Below the pieces are notes generated by a model, which searched no databases, was not told the origin of the DNA, and saw only the letters and a list, made by a program, of their open reading frames with translations. The position numbers and the translations under genes are program-made. This document shows positions 54,635 to 63,750 of a stretch of 64,000 bases of DNA, in pieces. Within the stretch, counting starts at the first letter, position 1. Each line of letters starts with the position of its first letter. This DNA comes from Nisaea acidiphila (GTDB lineage Bacteria; Pseudomonadota; Alphaproteobacteria; Thalassobaculales; Thalassobaculaceae), in contig NZ_CP102480.1 of the NCBI RefSeq assembly GCF_024662015.1, positions 2,514,501-2,578,500 on the forward strand, written 5' to 3'.

Positions 54635-56670
54635 AGATCCTTGGCGAAACGCAGCCCGTCGTAGATCGCCGCGTGGATGTTACGCGAGGCGACGGCGTCG
54701 CCGATACGGGCCAGAACGAAGGTTCCGTTGGGATTGCGTAGCGGATAGGCGTTTTCCGACCGGATCAGGGCCTTGTAATCGACCGTTCCGAGATTGCTGG
54801 AGAGGGGTTTCAGCGCAAAATAAAGTTCGTCCAGCGGAAGCGTGCCGTGCTCGACCACGACATGGTCGACCTCCCGCGCCGTCGTGCCGGGGTCGTAATC
54901 GGAGCCGAGCGTCGCGGTCAGAACGTTGCCGTTCCTGGCGACGCCGGTCAGGCGCGTATTGATCGTGATCCGGCTGGCGGAGCGGTGTAGCGCGCCCGCA
55001 TAGGGTACGTGATTGAGGCCGCCGATCTCCGGCGCGAAAAAGCGCTCCGGCGTTACGATCTCCACCTCGGCGCCTTTCTCGATCAGCATTTCGGCCGCCT
55101 GCAGCGCGGGATGGCCGCCATTGTCGTCATAGACCAGGACGCGGCCAGTCGGGCTTACCTCGCCGGAAAGGATGTCCCAGGTCGAATGCACCAGTTCGTT
55201 GCCGGCCTCCAGGATATCCGTGTTCGGCAGGCCGCCGGTCGCGACGAAGACCATGTCCGGCGCTTCGGCGGTCACGTCCGTTTCTTCAGCGTAATGATTG
55301 AAGCGGATTTCCACGCCCGACGCTTCGAGCTGTTCCAAGCGCCAGTCAACGATGCCGATCAGCTCAGAGCGGCGCTTGCTCTGCGCGGCAAGGCGCACCT
55401 GTCCGCCCGCTTCGGGCCCGGCTTCGAAGACAGTCACCTCATGACCGCGCGCGGCGGAGACGCGGGCCGCTTCCAGTCCCGCGGGACCGGCGCCGACAAC
55501 GACCACGCGCTTGCGAGTCCCGTCGCTCGAGGCAATCACATGCGGCATGGTGAGTTCGCGCCCGGTGGCGGCATTGTGGATGCAGAGTGCCTCGTGCCCC
55601 TCATAGATCCGGTCGAGGCAGTAGGTCGCGCCGACGCAGGGGCGGATATCCTGCTCCCGACCCTGGGAGAGCTTCAGCGCGATATGCGGCTCGGCGATAT
55701 GGGCGCGGGTCATGCCGACCATGTCGAGTTTGCCCTCGGCCACGGCGTGCCGGGCGGTGGCGACGTCCTGAATGCGGGCGGCGTGGAAGACCGGGAACTT
55801 GGTCTCGGCGCGGACCTCGCCTGCGAAATCGAGATGCGGGGCGGAGGCCATGCCCTGGACCGGGATCACGCCGGAGAGCGCGGCGTCGGTATCGATATGG
55901 CCGCGGATGACGTTCAGGAAATCAACCTGTCCGGTGGCGACGAGGCGGCGGCAGATCTCGATCCCCTCCTCGCGCGAGAGGCCTTTCTCCCACTGCTCGT
56001 CGGCGACCAGGCGGAGCCCGACGATGAAGTCCGGCCCGACCCGCTCACGAATGCCGTCGAGAACGTGCCGGGTGAAACGCAGGCGATTGTCCAGGCTGCC
56101 GCCATGCTCGTCGGTCCGGAAGTTCGTCGCCGGGGACCAGAACCCGTCGAGCAGATGGCCGTAACATTCGAGCTCGATGCCGTCGAGACCGGCCGCCTGC
56201 ATGCGCTCGGCGGCGGCGGCATAGTCCCCCGCGATACGGTCGAGATCCCAGTCCTCCGCCTCTTTCGGAAAGGCCCGATGCGCCGGCTCGCGCACCGGCG
56301 AAGGGGCGAGCACCGGTAGCCAGTCCGCCTTGTTCCAGTTCGTCCGGCGTCCGAGATGGGTCAGCTGGATCATCACCGCCGTGCCGTATTCGTGGCAGTC
56401 GTCGGTAATCCGTTTCAGATGCGGAACGATCTCGTCCTTATAGGCATAGAGATTGCCGAAAGCGGCGGGGCTGTCTTCCGAGACCACGGCTGAGCCCGCC
56501 GTCATGGTGAGCGCGATCCCGCCTTTCGCTTTTTCCAGGTGATAGAGCCGGTAGCGGTCCGTCGGCATCCCGTTTTCGGAGTAGGCCGGTTCGTGCGAGG
56601 TCGACATCAGCCGGTTGCGCAGGGTCAGGTGCTTCAGCTGATAGGGCTGCAGCAACGGATCGTTGGACAT
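54631..56670 (-). CDS. trimethylamine dehydrogenase/2,4-dienoyl-CoA reductase-like flavoenzyme
   Basis: 679 residues from the ATG at 56670. N-terminal old-yellow-enzyme barrel that binds FMN (LTLRNRLMSTSHEPAY, TAVMIQLTHLGRRT, GIELECYGHLLDGFWSPATN), then a cluster segment and FAD/NAD(P) domains (VVVVGAGPAGLEAARV, LVYDDNGGHPALQAAEMLIE). The [4Fe-4S] motif, normally CxxCxxC-x11/12-C, reads CVGATYC...LC: Cys345, Ala348, Cys351 and Cys363. One ligand is thus Ala. Resembles the group that includes N-methylproline demethylases, so an N-methyl amine substrate is plausible but unproven. Confidence 0.85.
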   Translation of the reverse strand: MSNDPLLQPYQLKHLTLRNRLMSTSHEPAYSENGMPTDRYRLYHLEKAKGGIALTMTAGSAVVSEDSPAAFGNLYAYKDEIVPHLKRITDDCHEYGTAVMIQLTHLGRRTNWNKADWLPVLAPSPVREPAHRAFPKEAEDWDLDRIAGDYAAAAERMQAAGLDGIELECYGHLLDGFWSPATNFRTDEHGGSLDNRLRFTRHVLDGIRERVGPDFIVGLRLVADEQWEKGLSREEGIEICRRLVATGQVDFLNVIRGHIDTDAALSGVIPVQGMASAPHLDFAGEVRAETKFPVFHAARIQDVATARHAVAEGKLDMVGMTRAHIAEPHIALKLSQGREQDIRPCVGATYCLDRIYEGHEALCIHNAATGRELTMPHVIASSDGTRKRVVVVGAGPAGLEAARVSAARGHEVTVFEAGPEAGGQVRLAAQSKRRSELIGIVDWRLEQLEASGVEIRFNHYAEETDVTAEAPDMVFVATGGLPNTDILEAGNELVHSTWDILSGEVSPTGRVLVYDDNGGHPALQAAEMLIEKGAEVEIVTPERFFAPEIGGLNHVPYAGALHRSASRITINTRLTGVARNGNVLTATLGSDYDPGTTAREVDHVVVEHGTLPLDELYFALKPLSSNLGTVDYKALIRSENAYPLRNPNGTFVLARIGDAVASRNIHAAIYDGLRFAKDL

Positions 56671-56764
56671 GGCAGATCTCTCCGGCTCGGACACTTCTTG
56701 CTTGGCCTTAGGCTAGCAGCCCGGCCAGGGGGGACTCGTTCCGGGCCGACAGTTTGCTGACGTT

Positions 56765-56809
56765 CCCAGAAAACTCCGGTCCGGAAAACTCCGGCCTAGA
56801 AAATTCCGG
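56765..56809. repeat. three tandem 15-bp units
   Basis: 56765-56779, 56780-56794 and 56795-56809 are near-identical 15-mers ending AAACTCCGG or AAATTCCGG. The last unit contains the stop codon of the flavodoxin-like gene (reverse complement GGAATTTTCTAG), so the array begins inside its final codons and runs into the intergenic region. Confidence 0.75.
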
Positions 56810-57260
56810 CTTCCAGCCCGGCGGCCATGCCGGCGCCCAGCTCGCGGCATTGAGCGACGAAACCCGGGTCGAACGGTCCCCGGCAGACCAGCGGCTCCTG
56901 TACGGCACGCCAGCGCAATCCCGTGGTGATACTGTCAACCGCCCGGCAGGTTCCGGTGCCGTCATGGCCGGCGCGTACGAAGAGCGCATAGGGGAGGCCC
57001 TGGGTTTCCTCGAGGCAGGGATAATAGATCCGGTCGAAGAAATCCTTCAGGGCGCCGCTCATATAGCCGAGATTTTCGGTGGTCCCGAGCAGGATGGCAT
57101 CGCAGGACATGACCTCTTCCGGACCCGCGTCGAAGGGACTGAGGCCGGTGACGGCGATCTCTCCGCCGCTGGCCTCAACGGCTCCGTGCCGGACCGCTTC
57201 AAGCAAGGCGCGCGTGTTCTCGGAGGGCGCGTGGGCGACGATGAGCAGCGATTTTGTCAT
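56796..57260 (-). CDS. flavodoxin-fold FMN-dependent reductase
   Basis: 154 residues. N-terminal FMN phosphate loop LLIVAHAPSENTRALLEAV, then AILLGTTENLGYMSGALKDFFDRIYYP, the flavin-contacting segment of NAD(P)H:FMN oxidoreductase and flavodoxin families (quoted here in parts: LGTTENLGYMSG, ALKDFFDRIYY). Likely a cytoplasmic quinone or flavin reductase. ATG at 57260 gives the typical N-terminus. The C-terminus ends inside a 15-bp tandem repeat and may have been shortened or moved by slippage. Confidence 0.8.
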   Translation of the reverse strand: MTKSLLIVAHAPSENTRALLEAVRHGAVEASGGEIAVTGLSPFDAGPEEVMSCDAILLGTTENLGYMSGALKDFFDRIYYPCLEETQGLPYALFVRAGHDGTGTCRAVDSITTGLRWRAVQEPLVCRGPFDPGFVAQCRELGAGMAAGLEAGIF

Positions 57261-57445
57261 GCGGGTAATCCTAGCAAATCGGAGGCGCACCGCACGGCTC
57301 CATTCGTGCCGTCGCGGAACCGCTGGTTTTCTCGCTCAAGACACTGCATTGCGGGAGCACGGCTTGCGGCCGGCCCGCTTCCAAGTAGAGTCGCGGGCCA
57401 AAGGCGCGGCTCGGCCGCGCGACCGGAACCGGAGAAAGACCCGAC

Positions 57446-58219
57446 ATGCCCGACTTCCAGAAGATTCCCTCGAACGACGTTATCGATACGCTGCTCAAGC
57501 GGGTGAGCGTCCGCAAGTTCACCGACGAGCAGATCAGCGACGAGACCCTCGACCTCATCCTGAAAACCTCTTTCCGCGCCCCGACTTCGTCGAACATTCA
57601 GGCCTACAGCGTGGTCGTGGTGCGCGATCAGGAGAAGCTCGACGCGCTTGCGGCGGCTTCGGGCGGGCAGCGTCATGTCGCGCAGGCGCCGGTTTTTCTC
57701 GCCTTCTGCGCCGATATCTCGCGGATCGAGGATGCGCTGGTTCGGAATGGCCACAGTATCGACAGCAACAATCTGGAAACCGGTCTGGTTTCGGCGATCG
57801 ACGCCGCACTGGTCGGAATGTCGGCCTATCTCGTTGCGGACAGTCTCGGGATCAAGGGCGTGATGATCGGCGGAGCCCGCAACAAGCCGCATGAGGTCGC
57901 GCACATTCTCGGACTCCCGCAGCGCGTGTTCTGTGTCTTCGGCATGTCTCTCGGCTGGCCGGCGGAGGCGCCGGCGCAGAAACCGCGCATGGACTATGAC
58001 GGGCTGGTGCATTTCGAGCAGTACGGCAAGAGCCGCAGCGGCGCGGATGCGAAGAAGGTCGTTGACGATTACGACGTTGCGCTTGCGGAACATTATCGCG
58101 GGCAGGGACGCCAGACGACGGACGCATCCTGGTCGGACGACATGGACAAGAAGTTCCATCCCTGGCTGCGCGACGATCTGCGCGAACGGCTGAAGGAACT
58201 CGGATTCGATTTCCGCTAG
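57446..58219 (+). CDS. nitroreductase family protein (NfsA-like)
   Basis: 257 residues. FMN-binding nitroreductase fold: RVSVRKFTDEQISDETLDLI, FRAPTSSNIQAYSVVVVRD, GLVSAIDAALVGMSAYLVA, SLGIKGVMIGGARN and the C-terminal FDFR end. Similar in layout to oxygen-insensitive NAD(P)H nitroreductases that use the longer A-type C-terminus. GGAG upstream of the ATG. Divergent from the flavodoxin-like gene; both are flavin reductases and may share control. Confidence 0.88.
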   Translation: MPDFQKIPSNDVIDTLLKRVSVRKFTDEQISDETLDLILKTSFRAPTSSNIQAYSVVVVRDQEKLDALAAASGGQRHVAQAPVFLAFCADISRIEDALVRNGHSIDSNNLETGLVSAIDAALVGMSAYLVADSLGIKGVMIGGARNKPHEVAHILGLPQRVFCVFGMSLGWPAEAPAQKPRMDYDGLVHFEQYGKSRSGADAKKVVDDYDVALAEHYRGQGRQTTDASWSDDMDKKFHPWLRDDLRERLKELGFDFR

Positions 58220-58261
58220 AGCGGGCAAACCGCCGGACGGAACATAAGGGGAGGATCGAAA

Positions 58262-59131
58262 ATGGACTGGAAAGACCGCCGCCGGAAGTTCCGGCAGGTG
58301 ATCGGGAGCGAGCGCTGCATCCGTCCCGGATCGGTACATGACGCGCTGTCAGCGCGGATCGCCGAGGATCTCGGTTTCGAGGCGGGCATGCTCGGCGGCT
58401 CGGTCGCCTCGCTCGCCGTGCTCGGCGCACCGGATGTCATGGTGTTGACCCTGAGCGAGCTGGCGGGCCTTGTCCAGCGGATCAACCGGGCGGGAAACCT
58501 GCCGCTGATGATCGACGCGGATCACGGCTTCGGCAATGGGCTGAACGTCCGGCGTACGGTTGAAGAACTGGAGACCGCCGGCGCCGCCGGGCTTTCCATC
58601 GAGGACACGGACCTTCCGGAACCCTATGGCAGCGGCGGCAAGACCCGGATCCTCTCCATCGAGGAGGGTGTCGGCAAGATGCGCGCGGCACTGGCCGGCC
58701 GGCAGGATCCGGATCTGGTCATCGCGGGACGGACCAGCGCCGCCTCGGTGAATGGGCTCGACGACGCGATCGCCCGGGCGAAAGCTTACGAGGCGGCAGG
58801 CGTCGACGCGATCTTCCTGATCGGACTCAAGACCCGAGCGGAGCTCGATGCGGCCTCGGAAGCGGTCGGCCTGCCGCTGATCATCGGCGGGGTGCCGCCG
58901 GAGCTGAACGACTGGGATTACCTCTCGGCGCGGCGGGTCCGGATTGCCTTGCAGGGACACCAGCCGATTTCCGCCGCGATTGCTGCTGTCGAAAAAACTC
59001 TGCGGGCGCTCAAGGAGGGCGCACACCCGTCCGAGATCGACGGACTTGCGGCGCCCGATCTGATCCGGCGCGTGACACGGGCGGACGATTACGAGGCCCT
59101 TGCGGAGCGGACGCTCGGCAGGTCCGACTGA
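58262..59131 (+). CDS. oxaloacetate decarboxylase-like enzyme (ICL/PEP mutase superfamily)
   Basis: 289 residues. Isocitrate lyase/PEP mutase barrel with the Mg-binding segment PLMIDADHGFGNGLNVRRTV (Asp85, Asp87) and LSIEDTDLPEPYG (Glu114, Asp115). The KKCGH loop of isocitrate lyases is absent and the order of segments matches the Pseudomonas PA4872 oxaloacetate decarboxylase group. Expected reaction: oxaloacetate to pyruvate and CO2. Strong AAGGGGAGG upstream of the ATG. 42 bp after the nitroreductase, so probably cotranscribed. Confidence 0.82.
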   Translation: MDWKDRRRKFRQVIGSERCIRPGSVHDALSARIAEDLGFEAGMLGGSVASLAVLGAPDVMVLTLSELAGLVQRINRAGNLPLMIDADHGFGNGLNVRRTVEELETAGAAGLSIEDTDLPEPYGSGGKTRILSIEEGVGKMRAALAGRQDPDLVIAGRTSAASVNGLDDAIARAKAYEAAGVDAIFLIGLKTRAELDAASEAVGLPLIIGGVPPELNDWDYLSARRVRIALQGHQPISAAIAAVEKTLRALKEGAHPSEIDGLAAPDLIRRVTRADDYEALAERTLGRSD

Positions 59132-59499
59132 GCGGCGGCCGGACCTTCTCCAAGATCGCGGGTTTTCGCCAATATGCAGGCCGTCCTCCGGCGTGCGCTG
59201 CTATCACTGCGCGAAGGTCTGCACTTGGCACCGAAAGAAGCGGTCAGGCGCATGCGGGACGGAATGGAGCTCGGCGCGCTTAGGAAAGTTGCCATTCGGT
59301 CAGAGGGTTACTTGCTCCGGTCGCCGCCAGCCTGGCCATGTTCTCCAGCAAATGGGGGACAGCCTGGAGTAGGGCTGAAAAAATCTCGGACGGGCGGATT
59401 CCCTTTGTGGCCCGGATAAGGCAGTCTGCTCCGTTCGCGCGAGCAGGAAAATCGGGCGCGCGGCGGATTGGATCAAACCTGGGGAATCGAACTCGCGCC
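59132..59499. other. non-coding region upstream of the histidine kinase
   Basis: 368 bp. A short open frame (59174-59419) exists but has no ribosome site and no recognisable protein character, so it is not called. No RNA, terminator with T run, or repeat recognised. Confidence 0.4.
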
Positions 59500-61494
59500 A
59501 TGGACAATATGGCGGATATTGCCGCTCTTTCGCGCCGGGAGGTTTTCGCGGACGCCATTCCGTCGGAGCAGCGTGGACCCGACCTGACGGTTCTGCATCG
59601 CACGCCCGGTTTCGAGAGCCTTCTCGGCGAACTTGCCATTCCGGCACTCGAGGACGCGGACCCGGCCTATTTCTCGATGCTGAAATCGGTTCTGGCCAAC
59701 GGCGAGACACGTAGCCGGACCTTGCGGGTGGATGCCGGCGACAGACAGCGGTTTCTCAGGGTCGATGCCTATCCGTGCCGTGAAGAGAACGGAGCGGTCG
59801 CCGCCATTGTTGTGACTGTGTCGGACAATGCATCCGCTGCCCGGCGCGAGAACGCGATCCTGCGCAACCTGGAGCTCGAACGCTCCCGCTTCGACGATTA
59901 TCCGGTCGCCACCACGGACGAGGACTGGACCGGTGCCCGCCGCGTTCTCGAGCGCCTCGCTCGCGAGGGCCATACCGACATCGAATCCTATGTCCGCGAA
60001 AAACCGGAGATCCTGACCGACCTCGTCGCCGGCGCCCGGGTGGTCGACCTGAACGACGCGGCCGTACGCACCTACAGCGCGCCTGATAAACGTGCGCTCA
60101 TCGATCGTTTCAACGAAGCGCCGGATCTCACGACCTATAACCCGGAAACCGGTTACTCCGACATTTTCGTGTCCCTGCTCGCGCGCTTTCTTGCCGGCGA
60201 CAACAAAGTCGTGCTGGAAGGTTGGGATCGAACCTTCGACGGTCGGGACATCTATCTGCGCACGACCACGAACGTCATGCCCGGCTTTGAGTCGAGTTGG
60301 GGCTGGGTGCTGCAGACGGTCGAGGACATCACCGATCGCAAGCAGATTGAGGATAAGCTGCGGGAGGCGCAGGAGCGCTACGAACTCGCCGTGGAGGGCG
60401 CCAGGGACGGACTCTGGGACTGGAATTTCGGTGAGAACGAGTTCTTCGCCTCGGCGCAGATGTGCCGGACCGTCGGATGGGGCGATGAGCCACGCACGAT
60501 GATGTCGCGGGACTCCGCGAGCCACATCCATCCCGACCAGCGGCGGGCCGTGCGCCGCGCTCTGGTGCGTCACTTGCGATCCGGCGCGGATGCCTTCTCG
60601 CTTGAGTATCGTGTGTCGGACAACGACGGCGATCCCGTTTGGGTTTCCAACCATTGCAGGGTGGTGCGCGACAAGGCTGGCAAGGTGGTCCGGATGGCGG
60701 GGTCGGTCACCGATGTGACCGCGCGCAAGCGGCACGAGGACGAGCTGCGCGCAGCGAAGGAACAGGCCGAGATCGCCAACCGGGCAAAGACCGAGTTTCT
60801 CGCAAATATGAGCCACGAGCTCAGGACACCGCTGAACGCCATACTCGGATTCTCGCAGACGATCGAATCCGAGATGTTCGGAGCCCTGCCTAACGAGAAG
60901 TACAAGGAATATGCCGGCGACATTCACAGCAGCGCCGCGCATCTGCTTGAGGTGATCAACGACATTCTGGACATGTCGAAGATCGAGGCGAACGAGTTCG
61001 TGGTCGGTGACGACCTGTTCGATGCGACCGCGGCGGCGCAGCGGTGCGTTCGCTTCATGAGCGAGCGCGCGTCCCGAAAGGAAATCGAGATTTCCGTCTC
61101 GATCGAGGCCGAGCGGATCGCGATCGAGGCCGACCAGCGGATGTTCCGGCAGATTCTCCTGAATCTGCTGTCGAATGCCGTCAAATTCACAGAGCGGGGC
61201 GGGAAGGTCTGGGTCGAAGGTGGTGCGATCGTAGACGGGTATCTTGAGTTCCGGGTCGGCGATACCGGCATCGGCATGGCGCCGGAGGACGTGGATGTCG
61301 CGCTGACGCCCTTCGGCCAGGTCGGCCGCGGCCGCATGGTCGCGCAGGAAGGCTCGGGTCTCGGGCTCTCGATCGTCTCCCGGCTCATGGAATTGCATGG
61401 CGGCGATCTCGCCATCGACAGCGAGCCGGGCAAGGGTACGCTCGTCACGCTTAGATTCCCGGAAGACCGTTACCGGGCCGATATCTCGGTCTGA
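59500..61494 (+). CDS. soluble PAS-domain sensor histidine kinase
   Basis: 664 residues without membrane segments. N-terminal PAS-like region (about 20-125), a second PAS-like domain (about 150-300), a third PAS with PAC (about 315-420, RYELAVEGARDGLWDWNFG, LEYRVSDNDGDPVWVSNHC), then HisKA with phospho-acceptor His439 (ANMSHELRTPLNAILGF) and HATPase (N box NLLSNAVKFT near 559, G1 GDTGIGMAPEDV, G2 GSGLGLSIV). No receiver domain, so the partner response regulator is elsewhere. The end of the second PAS resembles VLQTVEDITDRKQIE. ATG at 59500 chosen; 59509 is the alternative. Confidence 0.88.
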   Translation: MDNMADIAALSRREVFADAIPSEQRGPDLTVLHRTPGFESLLGELAIPALEDADPAYFSMLKSVLANGETRSRTLRVDAGDRQRFLRVDAYPCREENGAVAAIVVTVSDNASAARRENAILRNLELERSRFDDYPVATTDEDWTGARRVLERLAREGHTDIESYVREKPEILTDLVAGARVVDLNDAAVRTYSAPDKRALIDRFNEAPDLTTYNPETGYSDIFVSLLARFLAGDNKVVLEGWDRTFDGRDIYLRTTTNVMPGFESSWGWVLQTVEDITDRKQIEDKLREAQERYELAVEGARDGLWDWNFGENEFFASAQMCRTVGWGDEPRTMMSRDSASHIHPDQRRAVRRALVRHLRSGADAFSLEYRVSDNDGDPVWVSNHCRVVRDKAGKVVRMAGSVTDVTARKRHEDELRAAKEQAEIANRAKTEFLANMSHELRTPLNAILGFSQTIESEMFGALPNEKYKEYAGDIHSSAAHLLEVINDILDMSKIEANEFVVGDDLFDATAAAQRCVRFMSERASRKEIEISVSIEAERIAIEADQRMFRQILLNLLSNAVKFTERGGKVWVEGGAIVDGYLEFRVGDTGIGMAPEDVDVALTPFGQVGRGRMVAQEGSGLGLSIVSRLMELHGGDLAIDSEPGKGTLVTLRFPEDRYRADISV

Positions 61495-61610
61495 GAGTCG
61501 CGATTGGCGCGGGTTCAGGTCACGCCGGTGTGAAATCGTTTCATGTGCCGTCCGGTACCGGATGTATTACGTCCAAGCTGAGCCCATCGGCAAAACGGAC
61601 GAGGTCTGAA

Positions 61611-62369
61611 GTGGTCGAGGAAACAGAGGTGCGTAACGGTCTCGAAGAGCAACGCGGCGGAAGCGGTTGGCTGTCCCGCCTCCTGCCGGTGCTCCTCCTT
61701 GTGCTCGCAACTGGTCTGTTCTTCGGTCTCGGCCTCGACCGCTATGTGAGCCTCGAGCTGCTGCGGGAGAACCGGGACCTTCTGACCGGCTTCGTGACGG
61801 ATCATTACCTCGTCGCCGCACTCGTCTTCATCGGGCTCTATGCCGTCGTGACAGGCCTTTCCGTTCCGGGTGCGGCCGTACTGACCCTGAGTGGCGGCTT
61901 TCTCTTCGGCACGGTCGGCGGGACCGCCTATGCCGTCATCGGTGCCACGCTCGGCGCGACGGCGATCTTCCTTGCGGCCCGCACGGCTTTTGCCGACGTG
62001 CTGCGCCGCCGCGCCGGACGGGCGATCGGTATGATGCGCGAAGGCTTCCGCAAGGATGCCTTCAACTATCTGCTTTTCCTGCGGCTGGTCCCGGCCTTTC
62101 CATTTTTCCTCGTGAACCTGGTTCCGGCCTTTCTCGGGGTCTCCACGCGGACCTACGTGCTCGCGACGGTGATCGGCATTATCCCGGGCGGTTTCGTCTT
62201 CGCCTCTGTTGGGGCCGGCCTCGGCAGTATCTTCGATCAGGAGGGCGAGATCGGGCTCGCCGACGTGATGACGCCGGAGATCATCCTCGCGATGGTCGGT
62301 CTCGGAGTTTTGGCCCTGGTGCCTGTCGCGGCCAAGCGTTTCCTCGGCCGCAAGGATCCCCGGGGCTAG
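61611..62369 (+). CDS. TVP38/TMEM64 family membrane protein
   Basis: 252 residues with about five to six membrane helices. The SNARE-associated/VTT core is present: LSVPGAAVLTLSGGFLFGTV, GATLGATAIFLAARTAFAD, FLRLVPAFPFFLVNLVPAFLG (in parts) and the glycine-rich GIIPGGFVFASVGAG. Family members are thought to act in envelope lipid transport. GTG at 61611 with GAGG six bases upstream was chosen. It overlaps the convergent HNH gene by 4 nt. Confidence 0.88.
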   Translation: MVEETEVRNGLEEQRGGSGWLSRLLPVLLLVLATGLFFGLGLDRYVSLELLRENRDLLTGFVTDHYLVAALVFIGLYAVVTGLSVPGAAVLTLSGGFLFGTVGGTAYAVIGATLGATAIFLAARTAFADVLRRRAGRAIGMMREGFRKDAFNYLLFLRLVPAFPFFLVNLVPAFLGVSTRTYVLATVIGIIPGGFVFASVGAGLGSIFDQEGEIGLADVMTPEIILAMVGLGVLALVPVAAKRFLGRKDPRG

Positions 62370-62674
62370 CGCCGCCGCCGCGGCCGCTTGTGCCAGTCAT
62401 TGTATTCCGGCGGCCGCCGTTTCACCCATGCGACGAATTTTTCCATTTCGGGATGGCTCAGGATCTCGCTCGCCGTGCTGTAGCGCCGGGCGAGGTCGCT
62501 CTCGCTGAACAGCGCATGGATTTTGCGGTGGCAGATCTGGTGCATCCAGCCCCATTCCCGCCCGCCATACGCGCGCGGGACCCAGTGATGGCGGTCGACC
62601 GAGCTTCCGGGGACCATCGGGCGGCCGCAGATCGGGCAGCTTTCCGTCAGTTCCGGTGCCGACCCGGTCCGCAT
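62366..62674 (-). CDS. HNH endonuclease-like protein
   Basis: 102 residues. Two Cys pairs (CPICGR and ICHRKIH) frame the motif DRHHWVPRAYGG with the HH pair typical of HNH/His-Me nucleases; the second half (MHQICHRKIHALFSE) provides the remaining metal-binding His. A very basic tail (HKRPRRRR) fits nucleic acid binding. Start could be the ATG at 62674 or a TTG at 62698 that would add eight residues. Single small gene; role unknown. Confidence 0.75.
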   Translation of the reverse strand: MRTGSAPELTESCPICGRPMVPGSSVDRHHWVPRAYGGREWGWMHQICHRKIHALFSESDLARRYSTASEILSHPEMEKFVAWVKRRPPEYNDWHKRPRRRR

Positions 62675-62763
62675 GGCGGACGATCCGCGATTCCTCAAAG
62701 CGATTGCGCTCCGTTCAGATCCTTCCCATGTTTAGCGGGAAGTAGAAGGAGCGGAAAATACCG

Positions 62764-63741
62764 ATGGCGCAAAAACACGAGCTCAACTGGGACGACGATG
62801 CTCCGGCTCGGCGGGCGCTGACGCCCTGGATCCCCCGTGCCGGCGGCTACGGGTTCGTTCTGCTCATTCTGGCCATCGCCGCCTATTACCTCATCGGCAT
62901 GGCGCTGACCCACCGGATTTCCGACGATGTCGATCAGGCGCTGAGCGAGACTCCAGCCGGTGCCAGCCGCGCGGTGCAGATGGCGGCGGATCTGATCCAT
63001 CGCGAGACGGAGCAGAATTCCTGGACCGCCAACAATCCGTTCTTCCTGCCGGGCTCGATGCTCGACAACATGCCGAATTTCCAGCAAGGCGTGATCTACG
63101 CAATCAGCCGTTTCGCAATCGAAATGTCCGACCAGCTTGGCCGGACACGCGGATCGAGCGAAGTGGACGGGGACCTGGAGAAGGCGGCCGGTCTGCTGAA
63201 ATACCCGGGCACGATCTGGCATTTCGACTTCTCGACCACCTGGGCGCCGACGCCGCCGGCGGACCGGCAATATGCCGCCGCCCGGCGCTCGATGATTGCC
63301 TATAACGAGCGGCTTGCGGCCGGCGATGCGGTGTTCGAGCGGCGCGCGGACAATCTTCAGGCGACGCTGGAGCGCATGACGGCAGATCTCGGCTCGTCCT
63401 CGGCGGTGATCGACCGGCATCTGGAACAGGCCGGCGGCTGGGGCATCGATACCAAGGTCGACGACATCTTCTACAACGTGAAGGGCCGCCTCTACGGCTA
63501 TTACATGCTGCTGCGCGAACTGGGCGTCGATTTCGAGCGCGTTATCCGGGACCGCGAACTGGGTGCCGCCTGGAACCAGATGCTCGACTCCATGCGCTCC
63601 GCCGCAGCGCTCGATCCGCTGATCATCATGAACGGCGCGCCGGACGGAATCGCTTTCCCGAGCCACCTGTCGGTTCAGGGCTTCTACCTGCTCCGCGCCC
63701 GTACGCAGTTGCGGGAGATCGTCAATATCCTGCAGAAGTGA
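62764..63741 (+). CDS. DUF2333 membrane-anchored protein
   Basis: 325 residues. One membrane helix near 27-46 (GYGFVLLILAIAAYYLIGM) and a large periplasmic or cytoplasmic domain. HREtEQNSWTANNPFF-type segment (IHRETEQNSWTANNPFFLPG), RFAIEMSDQLGRTRGSSEVD and VDDIFYNVKGRLYGYYMLLR (in parts) match DUF2333, function unknown. Weak upstream AAGGAG. Convergent with phaR, 9 bp apart. Confidence 0.88.
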   Translation: MAQKHELNWDDDAPARRALTPWIPRAGGYGFVLLILAIAAYYLIGMALTHRISDDVDQALSETPAGASRAVQMAADLIHRETEQNSWTANNPFFLPGSMLDNMPNFQQGVIYAISRFAIEMSDQLGRTRGSSEVDGDLEKAAGLLKYPGTIWHFDFSTTWAPTPPADRQYAAARRSMIAYNERLAAGDAVFERRADNLQATLERMTADLGSSSAVIDRHLEQAGGWGIDTKVDDIFYNVKGRLYGYYMLLRELGVDFERVIRDRELGAAWNQMLDSMRSAAALDPLIIMNGAPDGIAFPSHLSVQGFYLLRARTQLREIVNILQK

Positions 63742-63750
63742 GGACCGGAG

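Noticed and set aside
59174-59419. 81-codon open frame before the histidine kinase
   Set aside because: No ribosome binding site and no protein-like features, so not called as a gene.
59473-61398. Long open frame antisense to the histidine kinase
   Set aside because: Opposite a gene with intact kinase motifs; no independent evidence.
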